Below are positions 12,771 to 23,306 of a stretch of DNA of 64,000 nucleotides, piece by piece. The position numbers and the translations under genes are program-made. The DNA comes from Mermis nigrescens. Lineage: Eukaryota > Nematoda > Enoplea > Mermithida > Mermithidae. Under the pieces are notes generated by a model. It made no database searches and was not told where the DNA came from. It saw only the letters and a list, made by a program, of their open reading frames with translations. The stretch covers positions 62,001 to 126,000 of the forward strand of contig JAVLUZ010000704.1 in the NCBI GenBank assembly GCA_036768485.1, in the 5' to 3' direction. The stretch's first letter is position 1. The number at the start of each line of letters is the position of its first letter.

Positions 12771-13584
12771 AATGCTCCGATGGCACAAAAAAGACGAATA
12801 TACTTTAGGATTACGGATTATTAAAGATGTAAAAGGAGGGGACTAGGAAAAAGTTAGTAAGTATATGCATAAAGTCGAAAAACTCTTAAAAATTAGACTT
12901 TCTCTAACCAAAGCAAAAATCGAAGTATATTCTGCGGCCTCTGAAAAAATGGACCCTTCTTTAAATAATTTTCAATGCTTCACATAGCATTGTATAAGCA
13001 TAATCTAAAATGTATCCTTTTTGCAAATTACTTGCAAGTTGCAAAGCTGAGTTGCTTCGTATTATGACTGATAGAAAACTGACTATGATTGTATTTAAAG
13101 GTGCTTTATTTTGTAATCATGAGCATTATAACAAACAAACCTGGCGTCAATTGCTTAGTGTAACAGATCGTTGCGGGCATGCAAATGTACTTACATATAG
13201 TCTGTTTCACGTAAGTTTACGCAGTTCTCACGGCTTTAAACCAACAATTTCTTCGATTGTCTTGAATGCATCGATATTTGCTATTGCGATAAATTGGCAT
13301 ATAAAGTCGCTCCTAGTTTACTCTATATACTTTCCCCTAGCTACTGCATAGCTTACTTGCTGCTTTTTTCTATTGTTTTTGGTTCAATAGTTTATTTCAA
13401 TCGGCGGCCTGGGGTCGCAGAATACACTTCGATTTTTTACCTTGGTTAGAGAAAGTCTGATTTTTAACAGTTTTTGCGACTTTAGGCATATACATCAAGG
13501 AGCTTTTTCCTAGTCTCCTCCTTTTACATCCTTAATAATCCCTGATCCAATTATATTCGTCTTTTCTGAGCATTGTTTCTTGCT
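12771..13584. mobile_element. Long-inverted-repeat element, about 810 bp
   Basis: The left arm (about 12771-12945) and right arm (about 13405-13584) are inverted copies at roughly 85% by eye: AGCAAGGAAAAATGCTC/GAGCATTGTTTCTTGCT outside, AGACTTTCTCTAACCAA/TTGGTTAGAGAAAGTCT inside. The 460-bp centre shows no recognisable protein. No duplication was found. It may be a foldback or Mutator-type MITE; this cannot be decided by eye. Confidence 0.8.
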
Positions 13585-13797
13585 TAAATTAATATTTCGC
13601 CAAAAAAAGTTTTATTTTTATTGTATTATTAAAGCGTAATATACACGTAAGTCGTTTCCATCGATGAAAGTGATTTCTTATCAGTCAGCGATCATCTATT
13701 TCATCTTTTTTTCAAAAGAAGTCAACACCTACATATATAAAAGTAATTATGTATCCATGTACATACGTAGTGTGGTCTAGCTGAGATGTGTACGAAT

Positions 13798-14169
13798 CAG
13801 TGTTTTTTTGTACAAGGTCCGTTTGTACATGTACAAAGATGGTCCCCAAAAGTCTTTGTACATTTTATACATGCAAATTTTTTTGTTCTATTATATGGTA
13901 CAGTAGGGTTTTTCGACATTTAGTAGTGTACTTTAGCTAATTTCTGGGTTTCTGACGCCAAAAATTACTGAAAATTGTCTCATGCAAATTCTGCCATTCT
14001 CATGCAAATTCAAACAATTACTCATTTCGGCGCGAAGCGCGAAAATTTTAGGGAATTTTACACCTTTTTACAGTTTTTGTCTTCCTTAAAATCTTTGTAC
14101 ACGTACAAAGACGGTCCTGAAAAGTCTTTGTACATCGGGAAAAATCTTTTCAAATACAAAAAAACAGTA
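13798..14169 (+). mobile_element. MITE-3 copy a
   Basis: Family: ends CAGTGTTTTTTTGTAC and GTACAAAAAAACACTG, subterminal pairs of GTACAAAGA..TCTTTGTAC, and a GGCGCGAAGCGCC hairpin once or twice inside. Here the duplication is GTACGAAT/GTACGACT. Confidence 0.85.
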
Positions 14170-14242
14170 GTACGACTATTTACACTTTTTCAACTTATTA
14201 ATTGTGTTTATGAAATACAAGTCAAAAATATTAATAACTAAC

Positions 14243-14392
14243 CAGTCACGTGCTCTCCATTGTATTTAACGGCCAAATTATGTTTGCCGGTTTCTTGCGC
14301 CCTAATAGTGAGCAAGTAAGTACCGTCTTTTTGATCGGTCAGCTCGCAAAATGCGATTTTATTCGGCCCTACGCACTGAGCCGTTAGTTCAC
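14243..14392 (-). CDS. Filamin exon 23
   Basis: 150-bp exon starting with the highly conserved GELTAQCVGPN, then DGTYLLTIRAQETGKHNLAV and NGEHVTG: body of repeat 12. Acceptor TTCGCAG, donor GTTAGT, phase 1 both ends. Confidence 0.9.
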
Positions 14393-14619
14393 CTGCGAAT
14401 TGACCAAAATTCATTCGAGAAAAAACAAATTTACTGCTATTTTCTACTATTTTACTGAAAGAAAGTTAAAATAAAAAAGCTTTAAACAACATGAAATCAC
14501 TGAAATGTATAAAAAACTACAAAACCACAATATACGTACGGCGTTTAGCCGAAATCGAATCGTAGTAGCAAAATTTACGATTTTATATGTACATTTTCAA
14601 CAAGTGCTCGCCCAACGCA

Positions 14620-14885
14620 TTGATTTCACGAATTTTCCGGCACTTCGCACCAGATCTTCGCTAAAATTGAAGAAATTAAATGATTTTTCGAGCAACATTG
14701 TCGAAAATTTCAAAATTTTTAGAAAAAATATTGCGCCAAAAGCGATTTTAAATCAAACTAGACTATGTACGTAAAAAGCCGAAAAACCGCTATTTTGCAT
14801 GCCAAGGAAAAATTTTTTGACCTATTTCGGACTGTTTTTGTTAAGGGACATCCTCCCTTAGAAAAATCCTAGATCCGCCTCTGAA
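14620..14885 (+). repeat. MITE-6-related fragment, right end only
   Basis: Matches 30090-30350 along its length (GCACTTCGCACCAGATC, ATTGCGCCAAAAGCGATTTT, AAATCCTAGATCCGCCTCTG). No left terminus or duplication is seen. Confidence 0.7.
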
Positions 14886-14934
14886 TACAACAGATACATA
14901 AGTATCATAAACTGAAAAGGCTAAGGCCATGCAT

Positions 14935-15305
14935 GATCCTGGGAGGTGTGGGGTTTTATACCACTGCAGAAAGGTTTTCATCCCCAAAAATTTTTTCACC
15001 CTTCCCTAGAATTCGCAATTTTCCTGAAAAATCGTAGAAGAGGTGCAATTTTAAGCGTTTTTACATATATATCCGCTCAAAAGTGCCAAAATTTGGCCTT
15101 TTACGCGATATACTTAGTTTTTGACTATATTTTCTTCAATATTCGATTTTTTCACTATTCTCTCGAATTTTCCGTTTTTAGTTAAAGAAAGGGCATCGTC
15201 AAACACGCCAAAAATGATGTTTCTGACGCGTACCACCAATTATTGAGCTCAAAAAAGGTACTTTAGAATTTCACCCCCCCCAGAATCCCCTTGCTGTGCA
15301 AGCCT
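14935..15305 (+). repeat. MITE-8-related copy
   Basis: CATGCATGATCCTGGG to CCCTTGCTGTGCAAG; interior (AGTGCCAAAATTTGGCC, GACGCGTACCACC) matches 33085-33460. No duplication seen. It directly precedes exon 22's donor. Confidence 0.7.
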
Positions 15306-15314
15306 GTTAAGAAC

Positions 15315-15491
15315 CTGGTCCAGATTTTCGCATATCTATCGTTGTTTTCAAATCTTGACCAATGACTCCGGTCGGAAGCGAATCCGTACTAACCAACACC
15401 TTTCCCGCATCGGCACTGGACAAAACGTTAACTTTGAAAGGCGAACCTTTGACAGGCTTACTGGCGTACGATACGTTTAAATTATACGTCC
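15315..15491 (-). CDS. Filamin exon 22
   Basis: 177-bp exon: GTYNLNVSYASKPVKGSPF, KVNVLSSADAGKVLV, TTIDMRKSGPG; end of repeat 11 and start of repeat 12. Acceptor TTTTAAG; donor GTTCTT is weak. Phase 1 both ends. Confidence 0.86.
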
Positions 15492-15633
15492 CTTAAAAGA
15501 ATAAAAACAAGGAATAAATAATAAACAAATTAAAAAAGAAAAAGACGATCGATTTTCGGGAAATCGGCTTAACTTTCCTGAAAACAAGACCGTAGGAAAC
15601 CGCTAAAATTATGCGCCGCAAATGAGTTGCTAC

Positions 15634-15889
15634 CATAGGTGGGCAGCACCGAAATTCTGGGGGGTGAACAAATTTTCAAAGGTCAAAAATGGTATTAAAA
15701 GTGGTTGTATGGCGAAAAAACACAATTTTTCGACGTTCCTCATTGACCACTATCCAATGGCATCAAAAAATCGCAAAAAAGCAAGAAAAAATTTTCAAAA
15801 TTTAAATTCTGGAGTGGGGTTATTTTGATTTCTGGGGGGGGGGTATTTCAACTTCTGGGAGGTGCATATTCCCCCCACGCCCACGTGTG
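15634..15889 (+). mobile_element. MITE-2 copy d
   Basis: CATAGGTGGGCAG to CGCCCACGTGTG; duplication GTTGCTAC/ATTGCTAC, one mismatch. Confidence 0.9.
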
Positions 15890-16516
15890 ATTGCTACTGG
15901 ACCGTATCTAAAGTCTGTTTCACATAAGTTCGGTCATAAATTTTAAAACCATCTCCGACAATAAGCTGACAGATTGCGATTATAGCATTGATCTGATATA
16001 TATATATAATCATCGTACCCTCGGCTTACTGTCGATGGAATTTCTTAGAATTTATGCACGAAGTTATGTGAAACAGACTATAAGTCCAATAATATACAGA
16101 ACTATAAGAATATTCAAAAATATTCAAAAATAGAAATATTCAGAAATAAAAAATGCACATTTTTCGACATTTGAAATCATGCTAAAATCGCAAGAAAACG
16201 CAAAAGAATCAATTATGCAATTCAGCCGATTCTAAGAGGTCCAAAGCCGGTTTGGAAAAGTGAATCTGGGATCGGTCTTAAATTTTCAGATATGTAATGT
16301 TTGTTAATGCCAATGTTAAAATAGGAAAAAATTACATACCTACAGCCTACCTAATCCTCTAAAAATATCTTCATTTATCCATTGTGTCCAATTCAAATTT
16401 ATTCTAACGACAAAATCATCCGTTATTCCTTCAATACTCTCTAGACCCCACAAGCACACCAATTCACGAGGAATCTATACATTTGATGACCAGAGATTTT
16501 GGTTCACCACAATGGC

Positions 16517-16631
<115 letters not shown>

Positions 16632-16705
16632 TACCCAACAGTCAAAATAGTCACCGAACAGCTGCTGACATAATTCACTTTATTTTTCCTATTAATATCA
16701 CAAGA

Positions 16706-17065
16706 CACGGGCGTACGCAGGGGCGGCCGCCTCAGCCCAAAATAATTTTGGAAAGGTAAGATATATATGGAGAATAATTCAAATTGGCATCTTTTCATCG
16801 AAAAATCTCAAAATTTTTGGCGCTAGTGGGATAATTAATTTTAGATAATTTAGCCCAAGCGCGGCCAGAAAAAACGTCATTTATCTTGGCCTATTGACAG
16901 AAAATGAAATTTTCTTTGAAAAGTTTCACTTTTATGAGCTTAACCGATAGAGCATCTTCGAAAACGTCAGAAAATGCACTTTATTCTGTGCCCCGACAAG
17001 CATATTCCTAAATATAGGGTCACCAATTATGGATCCCCCTTGAAAAATTCCTGCTTTCGCCCCTG
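16706..17065 (+). mobile_element. Small DNA transposon, ends CACGGGCGTACGCAGG
   Basis: The right end CCTGCTTTCGCCCCTG is the inverted partner, 13 of 16 matching. Flanks TCACAAGA and TCACATTG match loosely. Interior (GACAGAAAATGAAATTTTC, ATAGGGTCACCAATT) recurs at 17940-18321 in reverse and at 31240-31400. Confidence 0.78.
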
Positions 17066-17682
17066 TCACATTGGGATTTGTTTATTTTCAGCTCTTATCA
17101 AAAGTTGAAGAAAAGGTTTTTTACTAGAATTGAGCTACCTCCTCCAAGGAAATTACATGGAAAGTCCAATTTTCGAAATCGTAGCTCGTACATAGAATGT
17201 GCATTTTTTCAACCTAGTTCTCATCATGTTCCACTATCAGTTTAAGTAATCATGAAAAATGAAACTGTCGATGTGTGTACGATCTTTGGTAGTTTTGACA
17301 GGACCGAATGAAACATGAAAAGTTCAATAGATCATTCGATTAGTGAAATTGTGCACCAAAGAAACTTTTTCACCGCTAAAATAATAACAGAAAATCACGG
17401 CCAGCTTTAATCGATGTTTATTAATCAAACGACGCATAAAATGGTTGCGAAAAATGCATAAAGATTTTTCATTGTATTTTGCACTAAAAAATAAAAATGC
17501 TAAAAGTATGCAATACAAGTATAAATGCGGCTCGTAAAATAAAAAGTGAAACGACGAGTCGAAAGCAATGAATTAAAAAATTAATTAAGCGGGTGATCAG
17601 GTGATTCTTTGTTTATTGCTTTTGCGCTTTTAAAGTTCTTAATTAAAGAATGCTTTGACTACATTACTAAATGCATTGTATG

Positions 17683-17928
17683 CATAGGTGGGCAGCACCT
17701 AAATTCTGGGGAGCGCAAGGTCAAAAAACAATGGTCTTAAAAATAGTGATATGGCGAAATAACACCATCTTTTTAACGTTTATCATTTAGCACTATCCAT
17801 TGGCATCAAAAAATTGTGAAAAAAAACAAAAAGATTTTCAAAAATTGAATTCTGGGAGGTTTATTTTGGATTCTATGGGGTAGGTATTCAGACTTCTGAG
17901 GAGGTGCATACCCCCATGCCCACGTGTG
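17683..17928 (+). mobile_element. MITE-2 copy e
   Basis: CATAGGTGGGCAG to TGCCCACGTGTG; exact duplication ATTGTATG. Confidence 0.92.
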
Positions 17929-17939
17929 ATTGTATGTAA

Positions 17940-18321
17940 TAGGGGCGCACGCAGGATTTTTTAAGAGGGGGGTCAGGGCGGTGAAAAATAGGTGATTTTA
18001 CATTTTCGTGGCAAGTTCGCTGAGGCACAAAATAAAGTGCATTTTCTGACGTTTGTGAAGACGCTCTATCCATTAAGCTCATAGAAACTTAAATAATTGG
18101 AGCAAAATTTCATTTTCTCTTAATACATTAACGTTTTTTTGGCCGTGCCGGGACAGACTCATCGAAACTAATGATCTAAAACGCCGAAAGTTTTAAGATT
18201 TTTCGATGAAAAGATGCCGATTTCCACCGTTTTCCATGCATTATCTTACCTTTCAAAAATTATTTTTTTGGGCTAAGGAGAGGAGCGGCCGCCGCTGCCG
18301 CCCCCTCTCCGTACGCCCATT
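17940..18321 (-). mobile_element. Second copy of the CGGGCGTACGCAGG element, reversed
   Basis: TAGGGGCGCACGCAGG to CCGTACGCCCATT; interior shared with 16706-17065 in reverse orientation. No clear duplication. Confidence 0.72.
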
Positions 18322-18397
18322 CACTGTACGTAGTACCTGCTAACTGCAATAGCAATTCACGCATGTAGGTACAGGTAGTAGCTATAATGATTGGCAC

Positions 18398-18637
18398 CAT
18401 AGGTGGGCGGCACCAAAGTTCAGGGGGTGCAAGATTTTTGCAAAAGTCAAAAAATGGCCTTAAAAATGGTGGTACGGCGAAAAAACGCCATTTTTTAACG
18501 TTTCTCGTCGAGCACTATCCATTGGCATCAAAAAATTGCGAAAAAAAACAAAAAATTTTCAATAATTGAATTCTGGGGGGTATTTTGGTTTCTGGGAGGA
18601 GGTGCATACCCCTCGATATCTCCCACGCCCAGGTATG
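18398..18637 (+). mobile_element. MITE-2 copy f
   Basis: CATAGGTGGGCGG to CGCCCAGGTATG; exact duplication ATTGGCAC. Confidence 0.92.
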
Positions 18638-19276
18638 ATTGGCACTACCCCTGCAGCCATATGAGTGGATTATGCAACAAATTATGATATACCACATTGT
18701 AGAGAATTTTGTTCTGAGTTTAGTGAGCTGCTTCTTAAATTACTATATTGATTCAAAATCATATTATGGACTAAAAACGAAAAGTATTCTAAAACTTCAC
18801 AAAAAACGGACAAATTTCGACCCGTTCTGGTATAGAGCACAAAAGGTTCTTAGAAAGTTCAGTAACGAATGCTAATTCGATCAAAACCATTTCCAAATTT
18901 TTTTCTTGTTCATTCGAGCACCGTCCGGGACACTCCTCCAAATACATCAAAGGCTCCGCTCGAACTTCAACGATTTCGCCCAGACTTCGGTATGATTCAA
19001 GTCTGGGCTAAGCCACTTGTCTAAATTTCACTTGATAAAACGCAAGCGCGTGAACCCGATCGATAAGGAGAGCAGTTTTCGAATCAGAAATTATTTTCAA
19101 TTCAAAAATTGAAATAGTAGTAGAATTTTCTGACGAGCTTTATTTTGACTTGCGTGCAAACAGTAAATTTAAACTATAAATTGCCTAATGTAAACTACCT
19201 GATGCAGCAAATTGAATGCTCTACAAGAAGGTTTATTGCAATTTGATGTAGCGTCCACTCCCATGACTGCAAAGGT

Positions 19277-19686
19277 CATATATGTAACGGCTCGAGACTT
19301 TGGTTGGGTAAGTCCCGGGCCATAATTAGGGGATGGGGGGTCCAAAAACCGGGTACTGTCGAGCAGTTTAGCCAAAAATAGTAAATTTTCAAGCGATTTC
19401 GACGTTAAACTAGCCGAAAAGCGCAATTAAGTGTAGTAAAAATCCCGGATTTCACCCCTCCCTGACCCCAAAGTCTTGATGTTACCCCTCCATGGCCAAC
19501 CTCACCTTGTGCATCGATGGGTAAATGACCTCCAATTTTTGGCGAAAAATGGTGAAAAATCACCTAAAAACAGCCGAAAAGTTTAGTTTGTTCCAAATCG
19601 AGGGGAGTTAAAAATATACTGGCATTGGGGATTGGGGACAACCAATTTTGGATGAGGGATTCGTCGTCACCCAATAAAACAGGTAT
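19277..19686 (+). mobile_element. MITE-4-related sequence, truncated
   Basis: Starts CATATATGTAACGGCTCG, and the interior (GACCTCCAATTTTTGGCG, CTGGCATTGGGGATTGGGG) matches the family twice, suggesting two partial copies. The right end is missing next to the Merlin insertion. Confidence 0.6.
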
Positions 19687-21094
19687 TAGTGATCGACCGG
19701 AGATCCGGCTCCGGGCTCCGGCAAATCCGGCCACTTTTTCCACTCCGGTGCTCCGGCCGGAAGAAAATGACAAAAGAATGAAACTCAAAAATCGGCCGAA
19801 GGCCGGAGAATTTTTCCGTTTTTTGCATAATGACCGAACGTACTCATTGCTGACATCATGCTTATTAAATTTAGTCAGAGCGCAATACAATAGCAGAAAA
19901 AAGAAAAATTTTATGGGAAAAAGAAAATTACTCTATTGATCGATTCATGTAATCGCTGCAGGAAATTCCTGTTAACACTGGAACTTATAGAGTAGCATAA
20001 GATGCAGTCTGGCCTGCACTGCACATGCTATACTGATTTTCCAGATAATGTTGCTGTCCATTCTGTACGTCATATTCGCGGTTCAATGAACATAGTATAT
20101 TATGTAATGTACCTCTGTAAATACGGTCACACACAATCATGCTTTAACATCAAATATTGCCTATTGACGTTCTATTCAGGGCAGGCTATGGAGACGACAG
20201 CGTCTCAAATTGCTGGCATAAATTATCTAAAAATAGATGGGTACGATCAATAAATGTTTTTCACGTTTTATTTCTCATATACGCTCATATAATCGTGCCA
20301 TTTTTAGGTCTTGGTCACAAAGATGTCCTATGTATTAGTATAGTATGTCGCCACATCGCCAAAAATCGGTCGCCGCTAGTATAGTATGTCGCCACATGTA
20401 CCCACTGTCAAAGAAAGATTTAATTGGCCACTGTCAAAGAAAAATTTATTATGGACATAAAAAACAGCGTTAATGCAAAGGAAATTGGCGGACAATTTCA
20501 TGGAGCAAATCGTAAAAAGGTGTTTGGGAATGCACTTTTTTCCACCAATACTCGGACAAATGTCCCGGCAAGAGGTTCAACGATGTTCCACGCATATTGC
20601 GCAAAATTTTCGTCCTCATACGTCCCCAATGTGCTTCAATACGATGGGTGTTGGCGCCCGTAACTGGATCAACAAAATTTTCTTTGCGATTCATAGTTTG
20701 GCGCACGAAATCGAAATTTGGCCATTGTGAAATATTTCGGTAAGCGGCCAACTGATGGGACCAAATTTTGGTGCCAGGAGCAACGTGTCGCTGAATTATA
20801 GCACGCAGGGTTGGCTCATTTCGTCGTAGCACATGAAACAGACGAATTTATTGAATGCCGTCTCTTCGCCTCCAGACAATTCCGATAATCCACGGACCAA
20901 ATACACGTCTGCCGTAATTCTGCTGCATACCTCTGTGGGTACAAGTGACGACATACTATACTAATACCGAAGTCCTATATATCCACACGTGTAAAATAAT
21001 ATTTCTCCGGCTCCGGTCGGAGCTACATGGTCCAATATGGCTTCCGGCCGGATCTCCAGCTCTGGCCAGTTTCGGCCGCTCCCCTCGATCACTA
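19687..21094 (-). mobile_element. Merlin/IS1016-like DNA transposon, decayed, 1.4 kb
   Basis: Ends TAGTGATCGA and TCGATCACTA are inverted, flanked by an exact 8-bp duplication ACAGGTAT (19679-19686 and 21095-21102). Merlin elements make 8-9 bp duplications. Subterminal DNA at both ends is rich in CCGG-type motifs (ATCCGGCTCCGGG at the left, GGCCGGATCTCCAGC at the right), so the inverted repeats extend inward imperfectly. A minus-strand transposase fragment lies at 20470-20832. Tandem duplications near 20337-20445 mark decay. Confidence 0.85.
20470..20832 (-). pseudogene. Transposase fragment, ISXO2/IS1016-type DDE (Merlin)
   Basis: The 120-residue frame contains LRRNEPTLRAIIQRHVAPGT, then KIWSHQLAAYRNI, DPVTGANTHRIEAHWGRM and GTSLNLLPGHLSEYWWK. 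This order matches the C-terminal half of IS1595/ISXO2-type transposases, where the HxxxxFVDP-TGA-T--IE--W stretch is diagnostic. The second Asp of the catalytic triad would normally lie in the SD-W-AY region; here it reads SHQLAAY, so it seems lost. Homologous coding (YGRRVFGPW) continues upstream to about 20930 in another frame, so the gene is broken and lacks its N-terminal half. Confidence 0.85.
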
Positions 21095-21120
21095 ACAGGT
21101 ATGGCAGGGATAGTGCCACC

Positions 21121-21362
21121 CACACCTTGACGTGGGAGGTTTGGGGGTTGTGCACCCCCACTCCCCGAGAAATCAAAAACCCCCCCAGAATTCAATTTTT
21201 GATTTTTTTTGGTTTTTTTAGCAATTTTTTGATGCCAATGGATAGTGTTCGATGATAAACGTTGAAAAATGGTGTTTTTTCGCCATACTATTATTTTTAA
21301 GGCCATTTTTTTGATCTTTGAAAAATCTTGCACCCCCAGAATTTTGGTGCTGCCCACGTATG
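21121..21362 (-). mobile_element. MITE-2 copy g
   Basis: CACACCTTGACG to GCCCACGTATG; exact duplication GTGCCACC. It lies between the Merlin remnant and filamin exon 21. Confidence 0.92.
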
Positions 21363-21427
21363 GTGCCACCCCGTAGTTTTCTCTAGATTTTCGATATAAA
21401 TAACGCATGCTCAACAAAATTAATTAC

Positions 21428-21532
21428 CCGTTACAAAAGGCGTGTACGTGGCTCGCCACTTATTATTTCCGAGCGGAGTTACAGTGACCGGTATGTCGGC
21501 CTTTTGACCAGTCATCATGCAGGACGGAATGC
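21428..21532 (-). CDS. Filamin exon 21
   Basis: 105-bp exon: GIPSCMMTGQKADIPVTV, TPLGNNKWRATYTPFVTG, the middle of repeat 11. Acceptor TTTTTTAG, donor GTAATT, phase 1 both ends. A MITE-2 ends 66 bp downstream of the donor. Confidence 0.87.
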
Positions 21533-21720
21533 CTAAAAAATTGTTAGGTCAAAATTTACTTATGTAAACGAGAAGCGAAATTCGGAAAAAATGAATAAAA
21601 ACGAATATACTGCATAAAAATATACAAAGCTTCAGATTACCTGTTATAATGAAATAAATTAATTACGTGCACCAAAATAAATAAAGTAATTAATTAATTA
21701 TGAATTAATTGATACAACCA

Positions 21721-22040
21721 GACATGCACACCTTGAGATTTCTAGGGGTGTAACTGAAAAATAGTTCTAAAATGCCTTTTTTGGGGCTCAAAAATGGTGG
21801 AAACGCATGAACTTTTTTTCGAACGTTCCTGACGAGGCTTTCTAAACATAAAAATATAAAAAATTCCGAAAAATTTGAATAAATTGAACGAAATGTAGTC
21901 AAAAATGAGTACTTCACTTTTTTGAAGAAGCAGATAGTTAAAAACGCTTCACCTTATCTGAAAATTTCTTTGGGAAAATCACCAATTCGAGAAAGGGGTG
22001 AAAAATTTATAGAGGTGAGAAATCCCTCAAATCACACATG
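21721..22040 (-). repeat. MITE-8-related copy
   Basis: GACATGCACACCTTGAG at left; interior (GGGGCTCAAAAATGG, TCTAAACATAAAAATAT) is the reverse of the 14935 copy. Limits approximate. Confidence 0.65.
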
Positions 22041-22197
22041 GGCGTGGGAGTTTAATGTGAAAGAATCCTGAATCCCCAGCATATGAATGACCCTCGAAAA
22101 TTAGTAAAACCTCAGAATTGATTTTTTGGTGCTACTTTGTCGCTCGGACCCCCAGAATTTGGTTCCTCCTTAGTTCCCATGTATATAAGCCCCGACC

Positions 22198-22418
22198 TAT
22201 ACATGTAATGGCTCAAAATTTTGGGAAAGGGTACCCGGCAATTTTTAGGAGGAGAAAGGGGGTAAACGACTTCCAATTTTGACCCAAAAAAACTAAATAC
22301 AGCCAAAGAAATTCAATTCTTCCGAAAAATAGAGGAGAGTCAAAAATTTCCTGGCTTTGGGGGATGGGGGGACAGCCAACTTTGAAAAGGGCGATCCCCC
22401 ACCCCTGTTCATGTCTAG
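22198..22418 (+). mobile_element. MITE-4 copy c
   Basis: TATACATGTAATGGCTC to CCTGTTCATGTCTAG; flanks CCCCGACC and CCCCGAAC agree at 7 of 8. The right duplication is shared with the next copy. Confidence 0.87.
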
Positions 22419-22427
22419 CCCCGAACC

Positions 22428-22630
22428 CATATATGTAGCGGCTCGAAATTTGGGGGGTCCCGGCCCTTTTTAGGGAGAGAAGGGGGTAACCGACCTCCAA
22501 TTTTTGCTTAAAAACGGCCAAAAATTCTATTTTTTCCAAAAATCGAGGGTCAAAAATTTTCTGGCTTTGGGGGTGGGGGACGTCCGACTTTAGGTGGGGG
22601 GATTACCACCATCCCCCTGTTACATATATG
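22428..22630 (+). mobile_element. MITE-4 copy d, inserted in copy c's duplication
   Basis: CATATATGTAGCGGCTCG to CTGTTACATATATG; flanks CCCGAACC and CCCGAACA. Three copies of the same target word lie around the two elements. Confidence 0.88.
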
Positions 22631-22710
22631 CCCGAACACCCCCTCCCCTAATACATGAAATCCCTACCCCCCCCCCCCGATCGTGTATGAATAAAAGCAA
22701 TGAGCTTTAC

Positions 22711-23046
22711 CGGGTCCGGCCGACGAAGCGTCGATAACAAACTCGGCCGCCTCGTTGGTTTTGGCCGACCGAAGGCCGTCGCCGGACAAATCGATCCGTC
22801 GCGGATCCAAATCCGTCAAACCGGATCCGCCTTCGTCGAACAACAAAACGCCGGGAGCAGCGCCTCCCATTTTGCCTTTTTGGGGTGTTTTTTCTAAATT
22901 TAGTTGGGCAGGGGCGCGGCCGGTGGCTTGTTGGTTCACTAGGTTTGCAGAGAGGGCGGCTGCGGGACCCAGATCGTCGGCTTGGCACGCGATGGGTCCG
23001 CCCGGGAGTGGATAATCGGACAAAAATAAAGACACGTCGTGGTGGC
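22711..23046 (-). CDS. Filamin exon 20 with linker between repeats
   Basis: 336-bp GC-rich exon. HHDVSLFLSDYPLPGGPI closes repeat 10. About 55 residues of Ala/Gly/Gln-rich linker follow (ADDLGPAAALSANLVNQQ and onward). LDPRRIDLSGDGL and EFVIDASSAGPG then open repeat 11. The linker is hinge-like in place, but no known hinge or calpain-site sequence is recognised. Acceptor TATCTACAG, donor GTAAAG, phase 1 both ends. Confidence 0.87.
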
Positions 23047-23147
23047 CTGTAGATAATTGCCGAAATTTTCAATTTTCGTCATTTAGGAGGGTCTCATACG
23101 TCATTCAGGAGTATCTCATCCAAAGCCGGCCGTTACCCCATAAGTTT

Positions 23148-23298
23148 ATAGGCACGTATCTGGCCGTCCTATTTGGGGGACTTAGCCCAAAAAGGCCAAA
23201 AATAGCACAAAATACGATAAAAAGTCCTATTTCTCGATTTTTATGAATTTTATGGGGGGGAGTGTCCGGACCCCCCATTCCCCAGAGCTACGTGTCAG
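23148..23298 (+). mobile_element. MITE-1 copy a
   Basis: Family consensus: ends CAGGCACGTAGCTGGCC and AGCTACGTGCCTG form inverted repeats, with about 150-187 bp total and an interior reading GGACTAAGCCCAAAAAGGCC. This copy starts TAGGCACGTATCTGG and has an exact 8-bp duplication TAAGTTTA. Confidence 0.9.
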
Positions 23299-23306
23299 TA
23301 AGTTTA

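Noticed and set aside
13010..13351. 113-residue plus-strand ORF inside the foldback element
   Set aside because: No recognisable domain, composition like the neighbouring DNA, and it lies in the centre of a transposon.
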